Source: an uncultured Sphingobacteriaceae bacterium
GTDB lineage: Bacteria; Bacteroidota; Bacteroidia; Sphingobacteriales; Sphingobacteriaceae
Length of the DNA stretch: 64,000 nucleotides
Direction of reading: 5' to 3'
Assembly (NCBI GenBank): GCA_946480915.1
Contig: CAMLLO010000008.1
Location: 1-64,000 of the forward strand
The notes beneath the pieces are model-generated. The model had not been told where the DNA came from. It was given only the letters and a program-made list of their open reading frames with translations, and searched no databases. Position 1 is the stretch's first letter; every line of letters begins with the position of its first letter. A program made the translations under genes and the position numbers. This document shows positions 1 to 7,979 of the stretch, piece after piece.

Positions 1-816
1 ACATGCTATAAACTATTTATTTTTGTTATATATAATGGTGAATATCAAATAATTGCGAGAAAAAAGCCCTTATTTAATCCTTACAACCAGCATCAAATCA
101 TGCTTCCCCCCCCCCCTAATTAGATGAATTAATTCCGGCCGGACATCCTGTAAGAGTAGTCAATAGGTGATAAACCGATCCATATAGAGCCCTTGATTTC
201 TGTAGAAAATAATGGTAGAATTATGGTCCAGACGATGTTGCAACCCGGGGTGCTGGGCTTGAAATTACCTATCAGGAATTTATAAAAACCGCCGCTCTTC
301 TCTGACCTTCCCTTGCTGTAATAGGCAGTGGTTGATTTATAAACAAAATAAGTCTAAAATAACTTCAAGTTGTATTTCTGAAGAAACCTAGTCTGGTAAT
401 TACGGATAAAACAGTTTTTCTGATTTTTTTTTACCCAGGCATGCTCTAATTTTATCAGAACATGGGTTAAAAAAATGATCTTAACATTGTTAGATGTCCA
501 ACGGCGGCTAAAGCAAGTGCCCCCTGTTTATCCCACAAAAGCTAAATCTTTACAGGCATTGACGTCCATTGAAAAATCTGTCCAAAATGGATTGATTGCT
601 AACCAGTCGAATTATTTAATTAAGTAGAATTGTTCATTCAATTGAACCTATAGAAGGCCTATGTCTCTGGAAAAATTATAACATATTATCATTTATTTCG
701 ACTAGATAAAACTCGTAAATCGCATGTATAGTAAAGATTACATAGCTGAAAGTCTAATGTTGACTTTGGGGAGCGTGGAGTTTGATGAATTTGTAATTTG
801 TTCTTAATGAGATTTT

Positions 817-844
817 AAGCTTTTTTTAAGCTTATTTTAAGCTT
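817..844. repeat. Three AAGCTT boxes at exact 11-bp spacing
   Basis: AAGCTT occurs at 817-822, 828-833 and 839-844, each embedded in TTTTAAGCTT, so the start points are exactly 11 bp apart, about one DNA turn. The A/T-tract flanks suggest intrinsic curvature or a tandem protein-binding array upstream of the SusC promoter. Function is inferred from spacing only. Confidence 0.5.
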
Positions 845-941
845 ATTTTAATTCTTTTTACATGTTTACGCTTTCGGTGTTTTAGAACTAAAATCCTATA
901 ATTTTAACTTTAGTCTAATGTTTAGTGGTTGGTAAGATTGT

Positions 942-1000
942 ACAATATCTTGAAAAAATGCTATCAAATTTAAACCGTATTACCGCTTAAATTTGATATA
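942..1000 (+). promoter_or_regulatory. Shared PUL promoter/operator motif, site A
   Basis: The stretch ACAATATCTTGA followed by AAAAATGCTATCAAA is closely matched at 6878-6904 and 37004-37030. A second conserved block, TTTGATATA at 992-1000, recurs at 6926-6934 with nearly the same distance from ATCTTGA (45 versus 43 bp). Site A lies about 220-280 bp before the SusC start. Its position ahead of operon-starting genes suggests the binding site of a locus regulator or a specialised promoter. Confidence 0.55.
962..998. promoter_or_regulatory. Perfect 12-bp inverted repeat inside site A
   Basis: TATCAAATTTAA at 962-973 is the exact reverse complement of TTAAATTTGATA at 987-998, with a 13-bp spacer. 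The symmetry and AT-rich arms resemble an operator for a dimeric regulator. No U-tract follows, so a terminator is unlikely. Confidence 0.5.
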
Positions 1001-1219
1001 CAAGCTCTAGCCAGCTTAATAACCAATATCAATACTGTCAATATTTATTATATCGTAGAAAGCAAATCTAATTTGTTTGAAAGATTTCGTGTTTTTGAAA
1101 AAATTAACCCAAAATAAATTAACTCAATGTAATGGTGGAATTAAAAAAGAACAGCACCCTTTCAGGTTATTGTCCCTGGAATCATTTCTCAGAATCTTTA
1201 AACCTAATTAAAAAGAAAT

Positions 1220-4200
1220 ATGAAGTATAAATTACACAAACAAAGTAATTTAAATAAATGCGTAAAAGGCGTCTTTGTTTATTTATTGGTGGTACTTACT
1301 TTAGTTAATGTATCGTATGCCGGAATCGGCGATCCGGCAAAAGCAGCAGAATCTAAAAGTACTGCTTCAACGAGTAGAGATAATGTAACAGGTACAGTTA
1401 CAGACGCTAAAGGTGAATCTTTACCCGGAGTAACCGTAAAAATCAAGGGCACATCAACCGCGACTATTACTGATGTTAACGGAGTGTTTCGTATTAATTT
1501 ACCGACTGGTAATGAAACCCTGGTTTTTAGTTTTATTGGATTTAAGACCCAGGAGATTGCTGTAAAAGGTCAAACTTCTTTCGATGTTAAGTTACAGGAA
1601 GATGTAAATTCTCTTGAAACAGTTATTGTAACAGGTTACGGTGGAACAACAACGAAAGGGGCCTCAACCGGTGCGATAGATAATTTGGATGCCAAAGAAA
1701 TTGAAGACTTACCACTAGGCAACTTGGGCGCTGCCTTAGCGGGGCGAATGTTAGGCTTATCTGTATCTGGCGGAACTTCTCGCCCTGGGTCTACAGCTCA
1801 GTTAACTATTCGAAATCCCATGTCTCTTGCAAAGGATGGCGGTAATAATGAACCTTTATATATCATTGATGATGTAATTCAAGTCACCGGTGACGGCCGG
1901 CCTGATAATACTTTATTTAATAACCTTGACCCTTCGGAAGTTGAAAATATCACTATCCTGAAAGATGCTGCCGCTGCCATTTACGGTTCAAGAGCGGCAA
2001 ATGGTGCGGTAATTGTAAAAACAAAAAGAGGAAAGCTTGGTAAGCCAAGAGTGAGTTACAGTGGTTCTTTCGCTGTGAATGATGAGGCCTATAGAACAAA
2101 AATGCTGAGCGCTTATGAGTTTGCGCAATACATGAATATCAGGAATGGAGCAAATGGCTCTGGAAGAGCGATTTCTAGTACTGATGCAAAATATTCATTT
2201 ACTTCAGCTGAGCTGGAGAAACTGAAAGGTGTAAACTATGACTGGCTTGATAATGCGTGGTCAGCCGCCTCAAATATGCGTCATACTTTTAATGTAAGTG
2301 GCGGAGCAGAAAAAGCTACTTATTTTGCGAATGTATCTTATTATACCCAAGATGGAAATTTGAGCAGTCTTGACTTCAATAAATGGACCTTCAGAGCTGG
2401 TACTGATGTTGATTTACTGTCCGGATTAAAAGCTGGTTTACAAATTGGAGGTAATTATGATAAGCTATCAACAACTTTTAACAAAATAGGTGGAGAAAAG
2501 GATGAAAATGATTACACAAACTTATTAAGAGCCCCTCGCTATATCCCTATGTATTATGACGGGATGGCTGTAAAGCTTCCGGGAACTGACCAGTACTCCA
2601 GATACCATTTTTATGAAGTTGAGAGATTGGGCAATCTTAAAGGTAATGAGGATCAAATTACCACTGTAAATGTGTATGCGGAATACGCACTGCCATTTGT
2701 AAAAGGTTTGAAAGCCAGAGCATCTTACGCAAGAAATATGAGTTCCGGCAGAGGTTCTCAACTTGGAACTAAATACAGACTGTATGAGTTCGACAACGCT
2801 CATGTTTTTGAAAATTTAACACCTTCAAGATCCAAAGAATGGGAGAATGGTAATCGGTTATACTACTCAAACAGACATGGATTAAGTACTCAATTCAATT
2901 TGTCTACCAATTATGACCGTCAGTTTGGACAGCATAGTTTAAGTGCATTTTTTACAGTCGAAAAGGCAGAAGCCAACACATCACAAGAAGATGTACTTAG
3001 AGAAAATCCTTCTTTATCGTCTAACGGACAATTAGGTACAGCATTTGGAGATTATTCTGGCAAAAGCGCCGGTAATGAATCAGGCTCATTGGGATATATT
3101 GGACGAGTGAATTATAATTTCGCCAGCAAATATCTGGCAGACTTCGTCTTCCGCTCCGATGCCTCTACCAAGTTTTCTCCTGATAATTATTGGGGTAAAT
3201 TCTATTCACTGGGTATGGGATGGGTCATTTCGGAAGAGAACTTCTTTAAGATTCCGGCAGTTGATTTCTTGAAGCTTAGATACACTGTAGGACTGTTGGG
3301 AAAAGATGATACAAAAGCATGGCAGTGGAGGCAACGCTACACTTTCCAGGGAGATAAAGGCGCTGTATTTGGGGATGATGGAAACGCTGTGTCCATTGGA
3401 ATGAAAATGGAAGCTTCTCCAAATCCTGATGCTACCTGGAGTGATGAATTTAAACAAAATTTAGGATTAGATGCACGTTTTCTGGACTCACGTCTTTCTG
3501 CAACTGTCGAAGCTTTTTATAATAAAGGCTCTAATATGTTAATCGAAAGAACTGCTGGTGTCCCGATTACGGTTGGGGGTACTGTAGCTGCTGAAAATTG
3601 GGCGAAGATAGATTTCTTCGGGACTGAATTTGGACTAGGGTGGAATGATAACATCGGTAGAGATTTCAGGTATGGGATAGATACACGTTTTTCCTGGTAC
3701 GACAATAAGGTAAAACAAAGTAATTTTAACGAATCTGACTTTTTCTATCCTTGGAACCCTCAACCGGGGCAGTCAAGTGACAATGGCCAGTGGGGGTACG
3801 ATAATTTAGGCATGTTTAAAAACCAGGCAGATATTGATGCTTACGTGCAACAATATAATATTAAAGAAATGTTTGAAGAAAAGCCTGAAGATTTCAAACC
3901 TGGAATGCTGTATTATAGAGACGTAAGAGGACCGCTTCAGCCTGATGGAGCTTTTGCAGCTCCGGATGGTATTATAGATGATAATGATCAGATTCAGCTT
4001 TCAAAAAAGGCCTCGAATCATTATGGTTTTGGCATGACGCTTAGAGCTGGTTATAAAGGTTTTAACATTGATGCTGTAATAGCAGGTTCTTTTGGCGGCT
4101 GGTCAGAAATTGATGCACGTAAACCAATGAATCAGGATATAAGCAGAATTTACCAGAGCGTTCCTTCCTATTGGAATAATATTTATGACCCTGAATTAAA

Positions 4201-4489
4201 CCCTGGTGGGAAATATCCAAATCCAAATTGGGAAAATGTCAGCCTTAATCCAGCATCTGCTTTTTGGCAAGTTAGCTCTTTCCGAATGAGGATGAGGAAC
4301 TTTAACATCAATTATACGTTGCCGAAAAAGATTTCTGAAAGAATTGGCGTAAGCAATGCGCGTGTCTTTTTTACCGGAGTGAATCCTATTAATTTTTATA
4401 ATCCATATGACTATAAAGATTCTGAAGGCGGATGGGATGTTTTCCCAACATTGAGAACTTATTCATTGGGAGTAAATCTTTCATTGTAA
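1220..4489 (+). CDS. SusC-like TonB-dependent outer-membrane receptor
   Basis: This 1089-residue protein is the outer-membrane importer of the locus and would take up pectin oligosaccharides with the SusD partner encoded 28 bp downstream. It begins with a signal peptide (basic start, hydrophobic stretch near residues 18-35). A carboxypeptidase-regulatory-like beta-sandwich follows (about 55-130, with VTGTVTDAKGESLPGVTV). Next come a TonB-box-like segment (ETVIVTGYG, about 133), the plug domain (GRMLGLSV to AAAAIYGSRAANGAVIVKTKRG) and a long 22-strand type barrel ending in the aromatic-rich terminal strand YSLGVNLSL. Length and order are typical of the Bacteroidota SusC family. Specificity for RG-II fragments is inferred from the neighbouring enzymes, not from the sequence of this protein. 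Confidence 0.95.
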   Translation: MKYKLHKQSNLNKCVKGVFVYLLVVLTLVNVSYAGIGDPAKAAESKSTASTSRDNVTGTVTDAKGESLPGVTVKIKGTSTATITDVNGVFRINLPTGNETLVFSFIGFKTQEIAVKGQTSFDVKLQEDVNSLETVIVTGYGGTTTKGASTGAIDNLDAKEIEDLPLGNLGAALAGRMLGLSVSGGTSRPGSTAQLTIRNPMSLAKDGGNNEPLYIIDDVIQVTGDGRPDNTLFNNLDPSEVENITILKDAAAAIYGSRAANGAVIVKTKRGKLGKPRVSYSGSFAVNDEAYRTKMLSAYEFAQYMNIRNGANGSGRAISSTDAKYSFTSAELEKLKGVNYDWLDNAWSAASNMRHTFNVSGGAEKATYFANVSYYTQDGNLSSLDFNKWTFRAGTDVDLLSGLKAGLQIGGNYDKLSTTFNKIGGEKDENDYTNLLRAPRYIPMYYDGMAVKLPGTDQYSRYHFYEVERLGNLKGNEDQITTVNVYAEYALPFVKGLKARASYARNMSSGRGSQLGTKYRLYEFDNAHVFENLTPSRSKEWENGNRLYYSNRHGLSTQFNLSTNYDRQFGQHSLSAFFTVEKAEANTSQEDVLRENPSLSSNGQLGTAFGDYSGKSAGNESGSLGYIGRVNYNFASKYLADFVFRSDASTKFSPDNYWGKFYSLGMGWVISEENFFKIPAVDFLKLRYTVGLLGKDDTKAWQWRQRYTFQGDKGAVFGDDGNAVSIGMKMEASPNPDATWSDEFKQNLGLDARFLDSRLSATVEAFYNKGSNMLIERTAGVPITVGGTVAAENWAKIDFFGTEFGLGWNDNIGRDFRYGIDTRFSWYDNKVKQSNFNESDFFYPWNPQPGQSSDNGQWGYDNLGMFKNQADIDAYVQQYNIKEMFEEKPEDFKPGMLYYRDVRGPLQPDGAFAAPDGIIDDNDQIQLSKKASNHYGFGMTLRAGYKGFNIDAVIAGSFGGWSEIDARKPMNQDISRIYQSVPSYWNNIYDPELNPGGKYPNPNWENVSLNPASAFWQVSSFRMRMRNFNINYTLPKKISERIGVSNARVFFTGVNPINFYNPYDYKDSEGGWDVFPTLRTYSLGVNLSL

Positions 4490-4517
4490 TATTAATTTTT
4501 TTATCAAATAGAATATT

Positions 4518-6530
4518 ATGAAAAGTATTAAATATATATTCCTGCTTGCCTCTTTTACACTGATATTTTCAAGTTGTAAAGATGATTTTCTGGAAGAAAA
4601 AAGAGATTTAAGTGGAGTTAATGAAGAAGTCTTTAAAGACCCTCTTTTAGCTAAAGCTTATATAGACTACGTGTATTATATGTTTCAGCCACCTAAAGGC
4701 GCATCGAGCTATATTACCGAGCAAAATGCCCCTGATGGAAAATATACAGATGATTTTACACAAACTACTGAAGAGCTTGCCGGACAGACCGATTTTAACC
4801 GGGAGTGGGCACAGATTTCTAATAATCAAAATCACGCCTTGAAGTACTTTGGTGAGCGACTGCAAAGTGGGATAAGAAATAATGTTTGGACGAGAATGAA
4901 GCAAATAAACATATTTCTTGATAACGTGGATAAGTATAACTTACCTGATGGGTTAAAGGCAGAACTTAAAGGGCAATTGTATTTCTGGCGAGCCTGGCAA
5001 TATTTTGAGTTGTTGCGTCTTTATGGCGGGGTTCCTTTAGTGTTAACGGCCCAAGACCCTATCACTGAAGATGGCGATAAAAGTAATGAAGTGCCTCGCA
5101 GTAAATCTTCAGAGACTTTAGAACAGATCGTTAAGGATCTTGATGCCGCGATAAGTGTTCTGCCGCCGAAATGGTCTGGAGATGATTGGGGGAGAATTAC
5201 AAGCGGGGCTGCAGCTGCATTAAAAGGAAGAGTTCTTTTAACCTGGGCAAGTCCACTTTTCAATCGTAATGATGATGTTGCCAGGTGGCAGAGAGCATAC
5301 GATGCAAATCTGGCTGCAAAAACCCTTCTTGAGTCTGGTGGATTTGGCCTGTACAAAGTGGGAAGTCTGGCTAATGGGCAGGCATGGGAAAAGATGTTTT
5401 TAGCTGAAGGAAACAATCCCGAAGCAGTTTTTGGTTTTGGATTTAATACTAAGACTGCCGATCAGGAAAAGAAGAATAGTGGTTGGGAACAAGCTGCACG
5501 TCCAAGAGGAATTTCAGGTTCAGGTTCCATATCGCCAACTAAAGAAATGATGGATGCATTTCCGATGAAAGATGGTAAAATGCCCGGAAGTTCTACATAC
5601 AGCTATAGTCTGAATAAATTTTATAAAAACAGAGATCCTCGTTTTTATAAAACTTTTGCATACAATGGATCACTATGGCCATATAATGAAAATAAGAACT
5701 ATCGGGTTTGGACTTACAGCTGGTTCTCAAATGCAACTGCTTTGGGTAAAAATATTCCTGATAAGACTACTGAGTCGAACTCTACCGGGGTGTTTATAAG
5801 AAAGGCCACTAACCCGGCGGCAAGTAACTCTAACGAGGACTTTCAATATAGTGGCACGGACTTTATGGAAATTCGTTTTGCAGAAGTTCTGTTAAACTTA
5901 GCTGAATCAGCAATAGGAATCAATAAGCTATCTGATGGGCTTACGTTAATTAAGTCAATTCGAGAGCGCGCCGGAGTGGAAAATCTTGATGGCGCTTATG
6001 GATTAAGTGATGTTTCTTCTCGTAATCAGCATTTTGCTGCAGTGTTAAATGAACGAAAAGTTGAATTCGCCTATGAAGGTAAACGTTTTTGGGACTTAAG
6101 ACGGTGGTTGCTTTTTAATGATGATTTTGGTCAGCTTACACGTTTGGGAATGCAACCATTAGATGGGACACGTCGAACTGGCTTGTGGATCAAGGTTAAA
6201 AAGGCTGACGGAAGTTATTATGTAGGGAGTGCAGATCCAATGCTAAGATCAGGAAGTTCACCAGCTCCGGTAATTGAACGCGAACCAGCTACTTTGCCTG
6301 CAGGTATGACTAATTTTGATGATTACTTGGATTACCTTTATGATACCCACTTCGAAGTAGTTGTAAAGGATAATCTGGAATCAAATGCTTCCTGGAAGTT
6401 TAAATGGTATAATGAGTACTATTTCTTTGGATTGCATAAAGATGTGTTGACTGTATCTCCATATCTTCAACAAACGAAAGACTGGCCTGATCTAACCGGT
6501 CAGATGGGAACGTTTGATCCATTGCAGTAA
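4518..6530 (+). CDS. SusD-like surface glycan-binding lipoprotein
   Basis: This 670-residue protein is the lid partner of the preceding SusC and binds glycan at the cell surface. The N-terminus MKSIKYIFLLASFTLIFSSC carries a lipobox (FSSC) and is followed by acidic residues, as in exported Bacteroidota lipoproteins. The N-terminal helical TPR-like region holds the family hallmark of aromatic-rich helices (LKGQLYFWRAWQYFELLRLYGGVPLV). The RagB/SusD C-terminal region shows EVLLNLAESA and the NERKVEFAYEGKRFWDLRRW block near residue 520. It is longer than average for SusD (usually 500-600). A strong hairpin terminator lies about 20 bp after its stop, so the pair probably forms its own transcription unit. 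Confidence 0.94.
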   Translation: MKSIKYIFLLASFTLIFSSCKDDFLEEKRDLSGVNEEVFKDPLLAKAYIDYVYYMFQPPKGASSYITEQNAPDGKYTDDFTQTTEELAGQTDFNREWAQISNNQNHALKYFGERLQSGIRNNVWTRMKQINIFLDNVDKYNLPDGLKAELKGQLYFWRAWQYFELLRLYGGVPLVLTAQDPITEDGDKSNEVPRSKSSETLEQIVKDLDAAISVLPPKWSGDDWGRITSGAAAALKGRVLLTWASPLFNRNDDVARWQRAYDANLAAKTLLESGGFGLYKVGSLANGQAWEKMFLAEGNNPEAVFGFGFNTKTADQEKKNSGWEQAARPRGISGSGSISPTKEMMDAFPMKDGKMPGSSTYSYSLNKFYKNRDPRFYKTFAYNGSLWPYNENKNYRVWTYSWFSNATALGKNIPDKTTESNSTGVFIRKATNPAASNSNEDFQYSGTDFMEIRFAEVLLNLAESAIGINKLSDGLTLIKSIRERAGVENLDGAYGLSDVSSRNQHFAAVLNERKVEFAYEGKRFWDLRRWLLFNDDFGQLTRLGMQPLDGTRRTGLWIKVKKADGSYYVGSADPMLRSGSSPAPVIEREPATLPAGMTNFDDYLDYLYDTHFEVVVKDNLESNASWKFKWYNEYYFFGLHKDVLTVSPYLQQTKDWPDLTGQMGTFDPLQ

Positions 6531-6550
6531 ACAAGAATTGATAATTTGTA

Positions 6551-6580
6551 AAAAGGGGAATGCTTAGCATTTCCCCTTTT
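6551..6580 (+). terminator. Rho-independent terminator after the SusC/SusD pair
   Basis: AAAAGGGGAATGC pairs with GCATTTCCCCTTTT across a 3-base loop (one bulged A), and the descending arm supplies the T-run. It begins 20 bp after the SusD stop codon. Confidence 0.8.
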
Positions 6581-6875
6581 GCTTTGGGGAGATAAGATAA
6601 GCGTTATCTCAAAATTCGGCAGGCGCAATCATCCATTTAATGGGATAGACACTTATTTTGATATCGTTTACCAAACTGGCTTTTTAAAAAGCAAATACCC
6701 TCAATGCAAGCACGATAAGTGTCAGACTTTAATTTTTATGAGCAATGAAGACAAAAATAACCTGTTTAGCTAAGTCCTTTGCAATGTCGGATTATAACTG
6801 CTGATAATACTATAAAAGACATTCTTCTCGGTGCGTTATGACTGACCTGAAATTTGGTTGCCTTATGATAATATC

Positions 6876-6934
6876 CTATATCATCTTGAGAAAATGCTAT
6901 AAAGTTGTTAGTGTTTTCGGATAGGTTTGATATA
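6876..6934 (+). promoter_or_regulatory. Shared PUL promoter/operator motif, site B (orphan)
   Basis: ATCTTGAGAAAATGCTATAA at 6883-6902 matches site A (947-966) with only A/G and C/A changes, and TTTGATATA at 6926-6934 repeats the second block at nearly identical spacing. Downstream there is only a short ORF with a SusC-type leader, so this regulatory site has apparently lost its gene. Confidence 0.5.
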
Positions 6935-7064
6935 ATAATTGTAATCAGTACTTTTTGAAAAACAGATGTTCTCGTAATAGAAAATCGAAAAATAACGTGA
7001 TGTAAATTTCGTATAGTGGGCTTAATTATTAAATATTAACCTAACCTAAATTAAAAACCCTCGA

Positions 7065-7118
7065 ATGAAAAAGAAGATTAACAATTCATTGGATCCCGTG
7101 ATTGATATATCATGCTGA
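7065..7118 (+). pseudogene. Aborted 17-residue ORF, possible SusC start remnant
   Basis: The leader CCTAAATTAAAAA ahead of ATG resembles the CCTAATTAAAAA leader just before the SusC start at 1220. The ORF starts MKKKINNS and stops after 17 residues. With the promoter motif 130-190 bp upstream it looks like the 5' end of a lost SusC-type gene. It is too short for a family assignment. Confidence 0.25.
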
Positions 7119-7343
7119 TCGCATGTATCCCAAAAAAGGGAATCGAGTTGTCTAGCAAAAATTAACGATTAATAATCATGAATTTACTTTTACAAACGCA
7201 GTATTATTTAACTAAGGGTTCTAAAGTGAGCCTTGCTTTATTAATGTCGCCATATTAATGAGCGAACCCAAGATTTGGAAGGAAAACCCTATATCAGTAT
7301 AAAAGTTCAAAAATAAAACTTTACTACCTATGAAATATCGAGC

Positions 7344-7370
7344 GGGTATCCTTTTTGGGATACCCACTTT
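7344..7370 (+). terminator. Hairpin terminator in the gene-poor stretch
   Basis: GGGTATCC and GGATACCC form an 8-bp perfect stem around a loop of T and G residues, followed by ACTTTTC. It would end a transcript started at site B, although no intact gene lies between them. Confidence 0.55.
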
Positions 7371-7470
7371 TCTGTAAAATGATTTCAATATCTTATAGTA
7401 TTTTGAATATCATACATAACACCTTGCTCAGGTTAATTAAATTTGAGATACATTACCTATAAGCCCCTAT

Positions 7471-7679
7471 ATGGGTCTTCCATATAATCGAACATCTGCT
7501 AAAAATTTTGGTCGATTTGCCTCCGGGACTTTGACAGCGATTACTTCCCTTATAATGGATTTGATTTTGGTGTTTGCGGGGATAATTATTATAGCTTTAA
7601 AGCGAGAAACGATGCATTTACCTGGTATCATGCCGTCATTGATGCCAGCACGTACATCCAAATTGACGAAGGATATTAG
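7471..7679 (+). pseudogene. Decayed C-terminal gene fragment of unknown family
   Basis: One reading frame runs PYMGLPYNRTSAKNFGRFASG up to about 7527. A second frame (7503-7679) then reads DFDSDYFPYNGFDFGVCGDN, later DAFTWYHAVIDASTYIQIDE, and stops. One extra base after the GCCTCCGGG block would join them into one protein-like sequence rich in aromatic and acidic residues. I do not recognise the family. The continuous 70-codon frame at 7471-7683 has a less protein-like second half, so a frameshifted remnant seems more likely than a real small gene. Confidence 0.3.
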
Positions 7680-7979
7680 CTGAATTGTAAAGAAAGACTG
7701 GCAATCCTGTTAAAGGTTGGCCCCTCTTTTTATTTAACAAAGCTACCTGATGATTATATTATATTGTTAACCAACTTAATCCTTTTTTTGGTGCCACTTC
7801 TTCTAATTTCATAGTATTTAATGGTTTAGCTTGTGTAACATACCTGTGGTAAAACTGGTAACAATTTTATAGAATGGTAATATCATATATATTATAGAAA
7901 AAATCCTATACAGATTTTATTTATATATGCCCCATATTTGATTATTCATAAAAAAATCAAGCACACACACTTATTAAAG

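Larger units (their letters stand above)
1..1219. other. Gene-poor upstream region of the SusC/SusD operon
   Basis: No convincing gene is visible in the first 1.2 kb. It holds an 11-base C homopolymer at 106-116, a short ORF at 475-627 (50 codons, no recognisable family), three helically spaced AAGCTT boxes near 817-844, and a promoter-like motif with an inverted repeat at 942-1000. The remaining DNA is AT-rich. It probably combines the tail of an unseen upstream region with a long leader for the SusC gene. Confidence 0.6.
6531..7979. other. 1.4-kb gene-poor stretch with promoter motif and ORF ghosts
   Basis: Between SusD and the first pectate lyase there is no intact gene. After the SusD terminator there is a second copy of the SusC-type promoter motif (6876-6934), a SusC-like leader with an 18-codon aborted ORF (7065-7118), a hairpin terminator (7344-7370), a decayed ORF (7471-7679) and an AT-rich lead-in to the pectate lyase. 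The pattern suggests one or more deleted genes, possibly a second SusC/SusD pair. That deletion is an inference. Confidence 0.5.

Noticed and set aside
475..627. 50-codon ORF on the + strand (MILTLLDVQRRLKQVPPVYP start)
   Set aside because: No recognisable family, no leader or promoter, and too short to separate from chance in AT-rich DNA. It could be a gene remnant but cannot be supported.
6579..6773. 64-codon ORF after the SusD terminator
   Set aside because: It begins with a TTG within the terminator, has no family resemblance and lies in a stretch with other decay. Treated as chance.
7178..7258. Short ORF (MNLLLQTQYYLTKGSKVSLA) in the gene-poor stretch
   Set aside because: Only about 26 codons with no match to known families. 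It may be a peptide or a remnant but has no support.
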